Assembly (NCBI GenBank): GCA_945879145.1
Contig: CAMCUZ010000009.1
Span: forward strand, 1-64,000
Length of the DNA: 64,000 nucleotides
Direction: 5' to 3'
DNA from: an uncultured Mediterranea sp.
GTDB lineage: Bacteria; Bacteroidota; Bacteroidia; Bacteroidales; Bacteroidaceae
Under the pieces are notes generated by a model. That model ran no database searches and was not told the DNA's origin. It saw only the letters and a list, made by a program, of their open reading frames with translations. A program made the translations under genes and the position numbers. This document shows positions 1 to 7,848 of the stretch, piece after piece (positions within the stretch are counted from its first letter, which is position 1; each line of letters starts with the position of its first letter).

Positions 1-19
1 TGCCCGTCATGCAAATCGA

Positions 20-51
20 GTAGGAGGAAAACGAAGCAGTTTTCTTCCTAC
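20..51 (+). terminator. Hairpin terminator of a gene upstream of the window
   Basis: GTAGGAGGAAAAC (20-32) can pair with GTTTTCTTCCTAC (39-51) over 13 bp with one G-U wobble and a 6-nt loop, followed by a T-rich stretch. It probably ends transcription of a plus-strand gene lying before the window. A weak -7-like TCATTTTG (54-61) follows immediately and may start the next gene. Confidence 0.6.
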
Positions 52-85
52 TTTCATTTTGCATCCAAATCTCAAAGAAGTAATT

Positions 86-745
86 ATGATTAAAATGAAA
101 ACAAAAGCAATTCTTGCTGCAATGGTTGCAGCTTATGGTTTATCTACTCAGGCACAGACACTTGAAAAGATGCAATGGTTCAACGAGCCAGCGTCATACA
201 CGATTCAGAAAGGTACACTGGAAATGGATGTGCCTGCTCAAACTGATTTTTGGCGTATCGCCCATTATGGATTCACAGTAGATGATGGGCCTTTCCTCTA
301 TGCCACGTACGGTGGGGAATTTGAGGCAAAGATCAAGGTGAGTGGTGAGTATAAAACGCGCTTTGACCAGGCGGGCATGATGATTCGAAAGGATCATGAG
401 CATTATGTGAAGTTCGGTATCGAGTTTGTCGATGGCAAATACAACATCTCTACCGTAGTGACGCATCACACTTCGGATTGGAGTGTGATCCAGCTCGACA
501 AACCAGTACCCTACCTTTGGCTCAAGGCCGTCCGTCGGCTGGATGCCATTGAGATTTTCTACAGCTTTGATGACCAGGAATACACCATGATGAGAACCCT
601 CTGGATGCAGGATAATTGTCCGCTGCAGGTTGGTCCTGTAGCTGCGTGTCCTGATGGGCAGGGGTTCAAGGCCCGTTTCTCGGATTTCAAGGTGAAGCAC
701 CTGCCCGACCAACGCCGTGTAGAATGGCTCAAGAAGAATCAGTAA
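86..745 (+). CDS. Secreted DUF1349 domain protein
   Basis: The product is about 219 residues. An N-terminal signal peptide (KTKAILAAMVAAYGLSTQAQ) predicts export. The rest matches by eye the DUF1349 family, a concanavalin-like beta-sandwich: blocks such as DFWRIAHYGF, DQAGMMIRKD and EHYVKFGIEF recur in that family. The family includes carbohydrate-associated proteins but its chemistry is not established. ATG 86 is preferred over TTG 59, because translation from 59 would put nine unrelated residues before the signal peptide; ATG 95 is also possible. A terminator hairpin and a weak -7-like element just upstream suggest its own transcription. It converges on the oxidoreductase gene with a 7-bp gap. 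Confidence 0.8.
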   Translation: MIKMKTKAILAAMVAAYGLSTQAQTLEKMQWFNEPASYTIQKGTLEMDVPAQTDFWRIAHYGFTVDDGPFLYATYGGEFEAKIKVSGEYKTRFDQAGMMIRKDHEHYVKFGIEFVDGKYNISTVVTHHTSDWSVIQLDKPVPYLWLKAVRRLDAIEIFYSFDDQEYTMMRTLWMQDNCPLQVGPVAACPDGQGFKARFSDFKVKHLPDQRRVEWLKKNQ

Positions 746-752
746 AGGGTAG

Positions 753-1973
753 TTACTGCCAACGACCGCGCGTGAAGTCGGGTATCTCAACGGGTTGCGA
801 GCCTGATGCCACCGAACGCGCTGAGAGTTCCACAATGCACGACCACTCGGCTGCATCATAGACATCCATGTCGAGCGGCAATCCGTGCTGCAGGCAGTAG
901 ATAAGACGGTAATCCATCACAAAGTCCATCCCTCCATGGCTTCCCACGCGGCGAGCCAGCTCACCAATCTCCTGGTAATAAGGATGCTCGTAGCGCCTCA
1001 GCAGCTCCTCAGCTGCAGCCTCAGGCTCTGCGACCAGGGTGATCACATGGGGATTCCCTTTCTGCACAAAGCCCTCTGTGCCGCTCACCAAAAGGGGGCG
1101 GACACGGGGACGGGGGCTGGAGATATCATGCTGCAACACGATGGTCTTGTTGCGCTGCGTCTTGATGATGGTGGTATTGATATTCCCTAGAGTATAAGCT
1201 TCTGGGGGCAGAGGATGAGCGAACGAAGGAAAGTTGAACTGTCCACCCGAGACGGATGTAAGCCAGGCTAAACGGTCGCCTCGGTGAATGCCTAGTGCCT
1301 GACAGAGCGGTCCTAAGCCATGAGTGGGATAGGGATTACCCTCCATCTGCCAAAGTCGATTGTACGACATGCGGTGCCCGAAGTCAAGGTGGCGCAAGTC
1401 GTGAATATAGGCTCCCTCCACATGAAACACCTCTCCCAGCAGCCCCTGCCGAATCATGTTGAGCACCGCCAGCTCAAACCGGTCGTAGCAGCAGTTCTCA
1501 AGCATCATGCAGTGCCTGCGGTAGGTTTCTGCCGCATTCACCAGCGCCCAGCACTCCTCTACCGTATTGGCTGCCGGCACCTCCAGGGCCACATGCTTAC
1601 CCTGCTGCATGGCATAGAGCGCAATCTCCGCATGGCGTTCGCGGTTGGTGCAGACATAGACCAGGTGGATGTCTTCGCGCCGGCAAACCTCACGCCAATC
1701 GTCGGCCCCACGGTATGCAGTGGGCAATGCCTTGCCATGACTCTCCATGAGTTGCTGAGCAAGGTGTAGGTTCTCTTCGTTCAGGTCGCAAATGGCGGCA
1801 ACAACCACTCCCTGCATGTGCATGAAGTGATGGATAGACTCCTTGCCCCGCTTGCCTAGTCCGATAAAGGCAATGCGCACGCAGGGTATGGGTTCGCAGG
1901 CCAAAGCCAGCACATCGTGGCTCATGGCTCCGCTGGATATAGGCTGATTGTCTATTGCTGATAGCTGTTTCAT
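753..1973 (-). CDS. Gfo/Idh/MocA oxidoreductase, GH109-like
   Basis: This 406-residue protein has an N-terminal Rossmann fold with GLGKRG (residues 38-43) for NAD(P) binding and a C-terminal Gfo/Idh/MocA alpha/beta domain. Several blocks are typical of glycoside hydrolase family 109, in which bound NAD takes part in glycosidic cleavage (alpha-N-acetylgalactosaminidase and relatives): ALEVPAA in place of the usual EKP motif, ENCCYDRFELAVLNM and GNPYPTHGLGPLCQ. No signal peptide or Tat motif is visible from the chosen start, so it is probably cytoplasmic. ATG 1973 is preferred because a consensus promoter lies 20-50 bp upstream; a longer reading to 2060 would cross that promoter and overlap the next gene. 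GH109 assignment is likely; the substrate is not known. Confidence 0.8.
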   Translation of the reverse strand: MKQLSAIDNQPISSGAMSHDVLALACEPIPCVRIAFIGLGKRGKESIHHFMHMQGVVVAAICDLNEENLHLAQQLMESHGKALPTAYRGADDWREVCRREDIHLVYVCTNRERHAEIALYAMQQGKHVALEVPAANTVEECWALVNAAETYRRHCMMLENCCYDRFELAVLNMIRQGLLGEVFHVEGAYIHDLRHLDFGHRMSYNRLWQMEGNPYPTHGLGPLCQALGIHRGDRLAWLTSVSGGQFNFPSFAHPLPPEAYTLGNINTTIIKTQRNKTIVLQHDISSPRPRVRPLLVSGTEGFVQKGNPHVITLVAEPEAAAEELLRRYEHPYYQEIGELARRVGSHGGMDFVMDYRLIYCLQHGLPLDMDVYDAAEWSCIVELSARSVASGSQPVEIPDFTRGRWQ

Positions 1974-1993
1974 AATCGTTGGGAATAGCGTGG

Positions 1994-2025
1994 CAAAAAT
2001 ACACCTTTTCAGTGTAATGAGCAAA
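1994..2025 (-). promoter_or_regulatory. Bacteroidota-type promoter of the GH109-like gene
   Basis: On the minus strand TATTTTTG (1994-2001) fits the -7 consensus TAnnTTTG and TTTG (2022-2025) fits the -33 element, with a 20-bp spacer. The predicted start lies about 15 nt before ATG 1973. The promoter is inside the 3' end region of the upstream phosphoesterase unit. Confidence 0.7.
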
Positions 2026-2043
2026 CTTATTTGGTTCTTCAAA

Positions 2044-2535
2044 TTACTCACCCAACTCAATCACCTCCAAATCGCTGAAACACCCTTGATCGACAACAAA
2101 TCGCACCAGTGTACGTACGCGATGAAAGCCCTGTTTACCGGCAGCACCAGGATTAATATGGAGCATGGAGAGGGTTTTGTCGTACTTCACCTTGAGAATA
2201 TGGGAATGGCCACTAATAAAGAGCTGTGGCGGACGGGTGAGCAACGAACCGCGCACCGAAGGGTCGTAATGACCTGGGTAGCCTCCGATATGCTTGATGA
2301 GCACCTGGGCTCCCTCCACTTCGAAGCGTAACGTCTGCGGAAAGCGGAGACGAAGTTCGCGGCCATCGATGTTGCCATAAACCGCACGCAGGGGGCGAAA
2401 AGCAGCCAAACGGTCGGCCACTTCAATCGACCCTATATCGCCCGCATGCCATATCTCGTCACACGACTCAAAATGACGAACGTAGCGCTCGTCCCAATAA
2501 CCATGCGTATCACTCAGTAATCCTATCTTCTTCAT
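2044..2535 (-). CDS. YfcE/MJ0936-type metallophosphoesterase
   Basis: A 163-residue single-domain calcineurin-like phosphoesterase. The metal-binding motifs appear in order: SDTHG (residues 8-12), HAGDIGS near 30, YGNID near 54 and GHSH near 107, followed by NPGA. Members of this family hydrolyse phosphodiester or phosphomonoester bonds with two divalent metals; cytoplasmic location is expected as there is no signal peptide. Its -7 element (TATCTTTG on the minus strand, 2584-2591) lies back to back with the ppk1 promoter. The gene is upstream of the GH109-like gene on the same strand, but that gene has its own promoter. The physiological substrate cannot be told from sequence. Confidence 0.88.
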   Translation of the reverse strand: MKKIGLLSDTHGYWDERYVRHFESCDEIWHAGDIGSIEVADRLAAFRPLRAVYGNIDGRELRLRFPQTLRFEVEGAQVLIKHIGGYPGHYDPSVRGSLLTRPPQLFISGHSHILKVKYDKTLSMLHINPGAAGKQGFHRVRTLVRFVVDQGCFSDLEVIELGE

Positions 2536-2569
2536 TCTGCTTCAATAGTTGATGAAAAAACCTCTTGTA

Positions 2570-2601
2570 TTTGTTTTTATCGGCAAAGATAACGATATTT
2601 G
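2570..2601 (+). promoter_or_regulatory. Promoter of ppk1
   Basis: TTTG (2570-2573) and GATATTTG (2594-2601; 7 of 8 to TAnnTTTG) are 20 bp apart, with ATG of ppk1 19 bp downstream. The minus-strand -7 element of the divergent phosphoesterase gene (2584-2591) lies between the two boxes, so the two promoters physically overlap. Confidence 0.6.
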
Positions 2602-2619
2602 CAGAAAAAATAGCTGATT

Positions 2620-4725
2620 ATGGCTGTGGAAAACAGATATTTTAAGCGTGACATCAGTTGGCTATCGTTCAACTACCGTGTACTGATGGAGGCTGCCGAT
2701 GAGACACTGCCTCTGTATGAACGTATTAACTTTATCTCCATCTATTCTTCCAACCTAGAGGAGTTCTACAAGATTCGCGTGGCCGACCACAAGGCGATCG
2801 CTGATGGAGTGATTCCGGCAGAGGATGACGAGAGCCAACAGGAAGCCGTGGAGCTCATGGAGGCTATCAACAAAGAGGTGAATCGCCAGCTCGATGAACG
2901 CGTGCGCATCTACGAGCAACTCATCCTGCCTGCCATGCGCAAGCAACATATCGTGTTTTACCAGAGTCGCAACGTGGAGCATCAGCAGCACAAAGAGTTT
3001 ATTCACAGGTTCTTCCGCGAGGAAATCATGCCCTACCTCTCGCCCGTACCAGTCACCAAAGGAGTGGTGTCGTTCCTACGCACCGGCCGTCTTTATCTAG
3101 CCGTAAAGCTACACCAGCGTGGTGTAGAGCCCATTTCGCCCCTCTACACCCAATACTTTGTCATGAAGCTCCCCTACAGCAAGGTACCCCGCTTCATCGA
3201 GTTGCCCAAAGTAGGCGATGACTACTACTTGATGTTCATTGAGGACATCATCAAGGCCAATCTCGACGCCATCTTCCCGGGTTACGAGATAGAGAGTAGT
3301 TACTGCATCAAAATCTCACGCGATGCCGATATCCTTATTCCCGATTCGGCCAACACGCAGGAGATTGTGGAAACGGTGAAGAAGAAGGTCAAGAAGCGCA
3401 AGATTGGGGCGGTGTGCCGCTTTGTCTATGACCGCGCCATGCCAGAAGAGTTCCTGCAATACCTGGTCAATGCCTACCGCATTCATCCCAGTGAGCTGGT
3501 ACCTGGCGACAAGCACCTCAACCTGGAGGACCTACGCCTGCTGCCGAACCCCAATCCTGATGTGAAGCCCCTTCGGAAGCCCCAACCCATGCACCTGGGA
3601 TGTCTGGATAGTGACGGAAGTATCTTCCGCTACGTGGAGAAGCGAGACCTGCTGCTCCACTACCCCTACCACTCCTTCGACCACTTTATCCACTTCCTCT
3701 ATGAGGCGGTACATGACCCTACAGTAAAGGAAATCATGGTGACCCAGTACCGCGTGGCAGAGAATTCAAGCGTCATCAATTCACTCATCGCAGCAGCTCA
3801 GAACCACAAGCGGGTAACCGTCTTCGTAGAGCTGAAAGCGCGCTTTGATGAGGAGAACAACCTGGCTACAGCCGAGATGATGAAGGCTGCAGGCATTCAC
3901 ATCATCTTCTCCATTCCCAAACGAATGGTACACGCCAAGACAGCCCTTGTGCTGCGCCGCGACGAACAGGGGCATAAACTACCAGGATTCGCCTACATCA
4001 GCACAGGCAACTTCAACGAGAAGACAGCTAAGCTCTACGCCGACTGTGGGCTCTTTACCAGCAACGCCGTGATTGTGAACGACCTATACAATCTGTTCCG
4101 CACCCTGCAAGGAAAGCAGGGAGCCACTTTCCACCGGCTACTCGTGGCACAATTCAACCTAATTCCTGAACTGAACCGACTCATTGACCGCGAAATAGCC
4201 CTGGCCCGTGAGGGTAAGCATGGGCGGATTGTACTGAAGATGAACGCCCTGCAAGACCCAACCATGATTGAACGGCTCTACGAAGCCTCAGAAGCAGGTG
4301 TGCAAATTGACCTTATCATACGCGGCATCTGTTGCCTGATACCCGGACAACCCTTCAGCCACAACATCCGCGTGACACGTATCGTGGATACCTTTTTGGA
4401 ACATGCTCGCGTGTGGTACTTTGGTGGTGGAGGCAAGCCGGAACTCTTCCTGGGCTCCCCGGACTGGATGCGGCGTAACCTCTACCGACGCATCGAAGCA
4501 GTAACCCCCATCCTCGATTCCTCGCTCAAACAAGAGCTCATCGACATGTTGCAGATTCAGCTTGATGACCGTCGCAAAGCCTGTACTGTAGATGACCAAC
4601 TGCGCAACCTCTGGAAGAGTCCCCACCCCACCAAGGAGAAATCCAGAGCTCAATACAATTTCTACGACTACCTGAAAGCCAAGAATTTATGGACTATACA
4701 GGGAGATAACCGCGACGCCTTGTAA
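2620..4725 (+). CDS. ppk1: Polyphosphate kinase 1
   Basis: A 701-residue enzyme of the usual PPK1 length. It reversibly transfers the gamma phosphate of ATP to long-chain polyphosphate in the cytoplasm. The N-terminal domain begins with RYFKRDISWLSFN, a hallmark of the family. The autophosphorylated histidine lies in VHAKTAL (His438) and the second conserved histidine in LEHARVWYF (His595), closely matching the 435/592 pair of the E. coli enzyme. ATG 2620 is the first start after the promoter. The gene is followed 103 bp later by a Pit phosphate transporter and then a PhoB/PhoR-type pair, so polyphosphate storage is linked to phosphate uptake. Pho-box-like repeats begin at its stop codon. Confidence 0.96.
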   Translation: MAVENRYFKRDISWLSFNYRVLMEAADETLPLYERINFISIYSSNLEEFYKIRVADHKAIADGVIPAEDDESQQEAVELMEAINKEVNRQLDERVRIYEQLILPAMRKQHIVFYQSRNVEHQQHKEFIHRFFREEIMPYLSPVPVTKGVVSFLRTGRLYLAVKLHQRGVEPISPLYTQYFVMKLPYSKVPRFIELPKVGDDYYLMFIEDIIKANLDAIFPGYEIESSYCIKISRDADILIPDSANTQEIVETVKKKVKKRKIGAVCRFVYDRAMPEEFLQYLVNAYRIHPSELVPGDKHLNLEDLRLLPNPNPDVKPLRKPQPMHLGCLDSDGSIFRYVEKRDLLLHYPYHSFDHFIHFLYEAVHDPTVKEIMVTQYRVAENSSVINSLIAAAQNHKRVTVFVELKARFDEENNLATAEMMKAAGIHIIFSIPKRMVHAKTALVLRRDEQGHKLPGFAYISTGNFNEKTAKLYADCGLFTSNAVIVNDLYNLFRTLQGKQGATFHRLLVAQFNLIPELNRLIDREIALAREGKHGRIVLKMNALQDPTMIERLYEASEAGVQIDLIIRGICCLIPGQPFSHNIRVTRIVDTFLEHARVWYFGGGGKPELFLGSPDWMRRNLYRRIEAVTPILDSSLKQELIDMLQIQLDDRRKACTVDDQLRNLWKSPHPTKEKSRAQYNFYDYLKAKNLWTIQGDNRDAL

Positions 4726-4768
4726 TCATAATGTAACACGGTGTAACATAGTTGTAATAGGTATGACA
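4721..4768 (+). promoter_or_regulatory. Tandem Pho-box-like repeats before pit
   Basis: Four related heptamers, TGTAATC (4721), TGTAACA (4732), TGTAACA (4742) and TGTAATA (4753), are spaced 11, 10 and 11 bp, one helical turn each, with a weaker TATGACA at 4762. OmpR-family PhoB/PhoP regulators bind direct repeats of about 11 bp period, and a PhoB/PhoR-type pair lies downstream. Binding is an inference from spacing and context. Confidence 0.65.
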
Positions 4769-4790
4769 CGCTGATGCAATACGCCTTGCG

Positions 4791-4798
4791 TAGTTTTG
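4791..4798 (+). promoter_or_regulatory. -7 element of pit promoter
   Basis: TAGTTTTG fits TAnnTTTG exactly. No TTTG is found 20 bp upstream; that position is occupied by the end of the repeat array at 4721-4768. This is the arrangement expected of an activator-dependent promoter. Confidence 0.65.
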
Positions 4799-4828
4799 CA
4801 GCCAGAAAAGAATCATACACGTTACAAT

Positions 4829-7075
4829 ATGGAAACAATCTACCTTTGCATCGTCATCTTTCTGTTTGTGCTGGCCATCTTCGACCTGGTGGTAGGCGTG
4901 AGCAATGATGCCGTCAACTTCCTGCAGTCGGCCGTAGGTGCCAAGGCTGCCCCGTTCCGAACAGTGCTCATCGTAGCTGCAGCCGGTGTGTTTATTGGTG
5001 CCTCGCTAAGCAACGGCATGATGGACATTGCCCGACACGGTATCTACCAACCGGAGCACTTCTACTTTGCAGAAATCATGACGATCCTGCTGGCCGTCAT
5101 GCTGACCGACGTGGTGCTGCTTGACCTGTTCAACACCTTGGGTCTGCCTACCTCGACTACGGTCTCTATGGTGTTCGAACTGCTGGGAGGCACTTTTGCC
5201 CTCTCCTTAATTAAGGTATGGGGCAACGACTCGCTGCAGTTGGGACAGCTCATCAATACCGACAAGGCCCTACAGGTCATCATGGGTATCTTTGTCTCCG
5301 TAGCCATTGCCTTCTTCTTCGGTATGGTGGTGCAATGGATTGCGCGTCTAGTCTTCACCTTCAACTACAAACGCCACGAGCGGTGGAGCATCGCGCTGTT
5401 TGGTGGTATAGCAGCCACCTCTATCATCTACTTCATGCTCATCAAGGGGCTGAAGGACAGTTCGTTCATGACGCCTGAATACAAGAGTTGGATTCATGAC
5501 AACACCCTGCTTCTCATAGGTTGCTTCCTGGCCTTCTTCACGTTGTTGATGCAGGTACTTCATTGGTTCAAGGTGAATATCTTCAAGGTGGTGGTACTGA
5601 TGGGCACCTTTGCCCTGGCCCTGGCCTTTGCCGGAAACGACCTAGTGAACTTCATCGGTGTACCGCTGGCCGGCTATGCCTCGTACGTGGACTACATGCA
5701 GCATGGGGTGGAGGCTGGCGCCTACGGGTTCCTGATGACATCGCTCTGCGGCTCAGCCCGCACACCCTGGATATTCCTGTTCGGTGCCGGCGTCATCATG
5801 GTCTATGCACTGGCCACTTCAAAGAAGGCGCACAACGTCATCAAGACCTCAGTGGATCTATCGCGTCAAGACCAGGGTGAAGAGAACTTTGGTAGCACCC
5901 CCATTGCTCGCACCTTAGTACGGAGTAGCATCACCCTGGCCAATGGTCTGAGCAAAATCATTCCCCAACAGACACAGCAATGGATCAACAACCGCTTCTG
6001 TAAAGACGAAGCCATCATCGCCAATGGCGCAGCCTTCGACCTGGTACGCGCCTCGGTCAATCTGGTGCTGGCTGGTCTGCTCATCGCTGTGGGCACTTCA
6101 CTCAAGCTGCCCCTCTCCACCACCTACGTCACTTTCATGGTAGCCATGGGTAGCTCACTGGCCGACCGTGCCTGGGGCCGCGACTCAGCCGTCTATCGTA
6201 TCACGGGTGTGCTGAGCGTCATCTCGGGATGGTTCATCACCGCAGGAGCCGCCTTCACCATCTGCTTTATCGTCACCATGTTGGTTCACTATGGAGGCAC
6301 CACCGCCATTGTGATAGCCATCGCACTGGTAGTGTTCCTCCTGATACGCAGTCAGGTGATGTACAGCCAGCGCAAGGCCAAAGAGAAGGGGGATGAATTG
6401 ATGCGCCACCTGATGCGCAGCAACGACAATGCCGAGATTCTCAGCCTGCTGCGACAGCATACCAGCGAAACGTTGAGCAATGTGCTGGAGTTCGTACAGA
6501 GTAACTTCGAACTGACCGTGAGCTCATTCCTCAAGGAGAATCTACGCGGACTGCGACGGGCTATGGGAGCAGTGAAATTCCAGAAGCAACAACTCAAGCA
6601 AATGAAGCGCGAAGGTACAGTAGCCGCCTGCCGGCTCGACAGTCGCACCATCCTGGAAAAAGGGCTCTACTATTACCAGGGCAACGACTTTGCCAGCGAA
6701 CTGGTCTATTGCCTAGGCCGCCTGTGTGAACCCTGTCTGGAGCACGTAGATAACAATTTCAGTCCGCTCGACGAGACGCAGAAATTGGAGTTTAGCGATG
6801 TAGCCGAAGACATCATCTACCTGATTCAGTCGTGCCGCCTCAGGGTGAGCAGCAATAGCTATGGCGAAATTGACGAGGAGATCAAAAAGGCCACAAAGCT
6901 CCTGAATCAACTGGACACGCTCAAGCAGAAAGAGCTGCAACGCATCCAGGATAAAATCGGTAGTATCAAGGTGAGTATGGTCTATCTCACCATGATTCAA
7001 GAGGCACTGAGCATCGTGAACTATACCATCAATCTGCTCAAAGTATCACGTAAGTTCCAGGAACAAACGAGCTGA
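4829..7075 (+). CDS. Pit-family phosphate transporter with PhoU-like tail
   Basis: At 748 residues this is about 250 longer than a typical Pit/PHO4 transporter. The first roughly 530 residues carry many membrane segments and the two internally repeated PHO4 signatures, VGVSNDAVNF near the start and FAGNDLVNFIG in the middle. The last roughly 220 residues after the final membrane segment (from about RKAKEKGDELMRHL) are hydrophilic and helical, resembling the PhoU/DUF47 type that modulates phosphate transport. It should import phosphate with a cation across the inner membrane. ATG 4829 is used since the longer reading from 4796 starts inside the -7 element. It stands between ppk1 and the response regulator gene and follows the Pho-box-like array. 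Confidence 0.9.
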   Translation: METIYLCIVIFLFVLAIFDLVVGVSNDAVNFLQSAVGAKAAPFRTVLIVAAAGVFIGASLSNGMMDIARHGIYQPEHFYFAEIMTILLAVMLTDVVLLDLFNTLGLPTSTTVSMVFELLGGTFALSLIKVWGNDSLQLGQLINTDKALQVIMGIFVSVAIAFFFGMVVQWIARLVFTFNYKRHERWSIALFGGIAATSIIYFMLIKGLKDSSFMTPEYKSWIHDNTLLLIGCFLAFFTLLMQVLHWFKVNIFKVVVLMGTFALALAFAGNDLVNFIGVPLAGYASYVDYMQHGVEAGAYGFLMTSLCGSARTPWIFLFGAGVIMVYALATSKKAHNVIKTSVDLSRQDQGEENFGSTPIARTLVRSSITLANGLSKIIPQQTQQWINNRFCKDEAIIANGAAFDLVRASVNLVLAGLLIAVGTSLKLPLSTTYVTFMVAMGSSLADRAWGRDSAVYRITGVLSVISGWFITAGAAFTICFIVTMLVHYGGTTAIVIAIALVVFLLIRSQVMYSQRKAKEKGDELMRHLMRSNDNAEILSLLRQHTSETLSNVLEFVQSNFELTVSSFLKENLRGLRRAMGAVKFQKQQLKQMKREGTVAACRLDSRTILEKGLYYYQGNDFASELVYCLGRLCEPCLEHVDNNFSPLDETQKLEFSDVAEDIIYLIQSCRLRVSSNSYGEIDEEIKKATKLLNQLDTLKQKELQRIQDKIGSIKVSMVYLTMIQEALSIVNYTINLLKVSRKFQEQTS

Positions 7076-7125
7076 AGGCAAGAAAAAAAAGGGGAGATTA
7101 CCCGTATAGTATCAAAAGAATAAGC

Positions 7126-7133
7126 TAACTTTG
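7126..7133 (+). promoter_or_regulatory. -7 element before the phoB-type gene
   Basis: TAACTTTG fits TAnnTTTG exactly, 25 bp before the ATG at 7159. No clear -33 TTTG and no Pho-box-like repeats were found upstream, so the regulator pair may be expressed at a basal level apart from readthrough from pit. Confidence 0.55.
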
Positions 7134-7158
7134 CAAACAAATCATAAAGGTTTCAATC

Positions 7159-7848
7159 ATGGATATCAAACGCATCTTGGTGGTGGACGACGAGGAGGAC
7201 CTCTGTGAAATCCTCAAGTTCAACCTGGAAAATGAAGGCTACCTGGTAGATACGGCCAATTCGGCTGAGGAGGCCCTGAAGCTGAAGTTGACGGACTACA
7301 GCTTGCTCTTGCTGGATGTCATGATGGGCGAAATCTCTGGCTTCCGCATGGCCAGCATCCTCAAAAAAGAGAAGGCTACATCCCAGATACCCATTATCTT
7401 CATCACAGCCAAAGATACAGAGAACGATACGGTGACTGGATTCAATCTCGGAGCCGACGACTATATCTCTAAACCCTTCTCCCTGCGTGAGGTGATTGCC
7501 CGCGTCAAGGCTGTGCTGCGTCGCACGAATCAAGAGGGAGAGCAGCCCTGCGGCCCCACCACCATCACCTATCGAACCCTGGTGATGGATATCGGGAAAA
7601 AGCGGGTCAGCATCAACGAGGCTGAGGTGCCGCTGACTAAGAAAGAGTTTGAAATCCTCCGCCTCTTCCTCGAGAACCAGGGGCGCGTCTTCTCACGCGA
7701 AGAGATACTGAACCGCGTATGGAGCGACGAGGTCTATGTACTCGACCGCACCATTGACGTCAACATCACCCGCCTGCGTAAGAAGATTGGCGAGTACGGA
7801 AAGTGCATCGTAACACGTTTAGGGTATGGCTACTGCTTTGAAGCTTAA
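7159..7848 (+). CDS. OmpR-family response regulator, PhoB-type
   Basis: A 229-residue regulator. The receiver domain has the acidic pair D10-D11, the phosphoacceptor D53 in LLLLDVMMG, and the lysine of SKPF. The C-terminal winged helix has DRTIDVNITRLRKKIG, the usual recognition-helix region of the OmpR/PhoB family. It overlaps the histidine kinase gene by 23 bp, a sign of translational coupling. Position after ppk1 and pit, together with the repeat array upstream of pit, supports a phosphate-starvation role; by sequence alone it could be another OmpR-type regulator. Confidence 0.9.
   Translation: MDIKRILVVDDEEDLCEILKFNLENEGYLVDTANSAEEALKLKLTDYSLLLLDVMMGEISGFRMASILKKEKATSQIPIIFITAKDTENDTVTGFNLGADDYISKPFSLREVIARVKAVLRRTNQEGEQPCGPTTITYRTLVMDIGKKRVSINEAEVPLTKKEFEILRLFLENQGRVFSREEILNRVWSDEVYVLDRTIDVNITRLRKKIGEYGKCIVTRLGYGYCFEA

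Noticed and set aside
4726..4828. Riboswitch or small gene between ppk1 and pit
   Set aside because: The 103-bp gap is filled by tandem repeats and the -7 element; no conserved RNA fold or frame.
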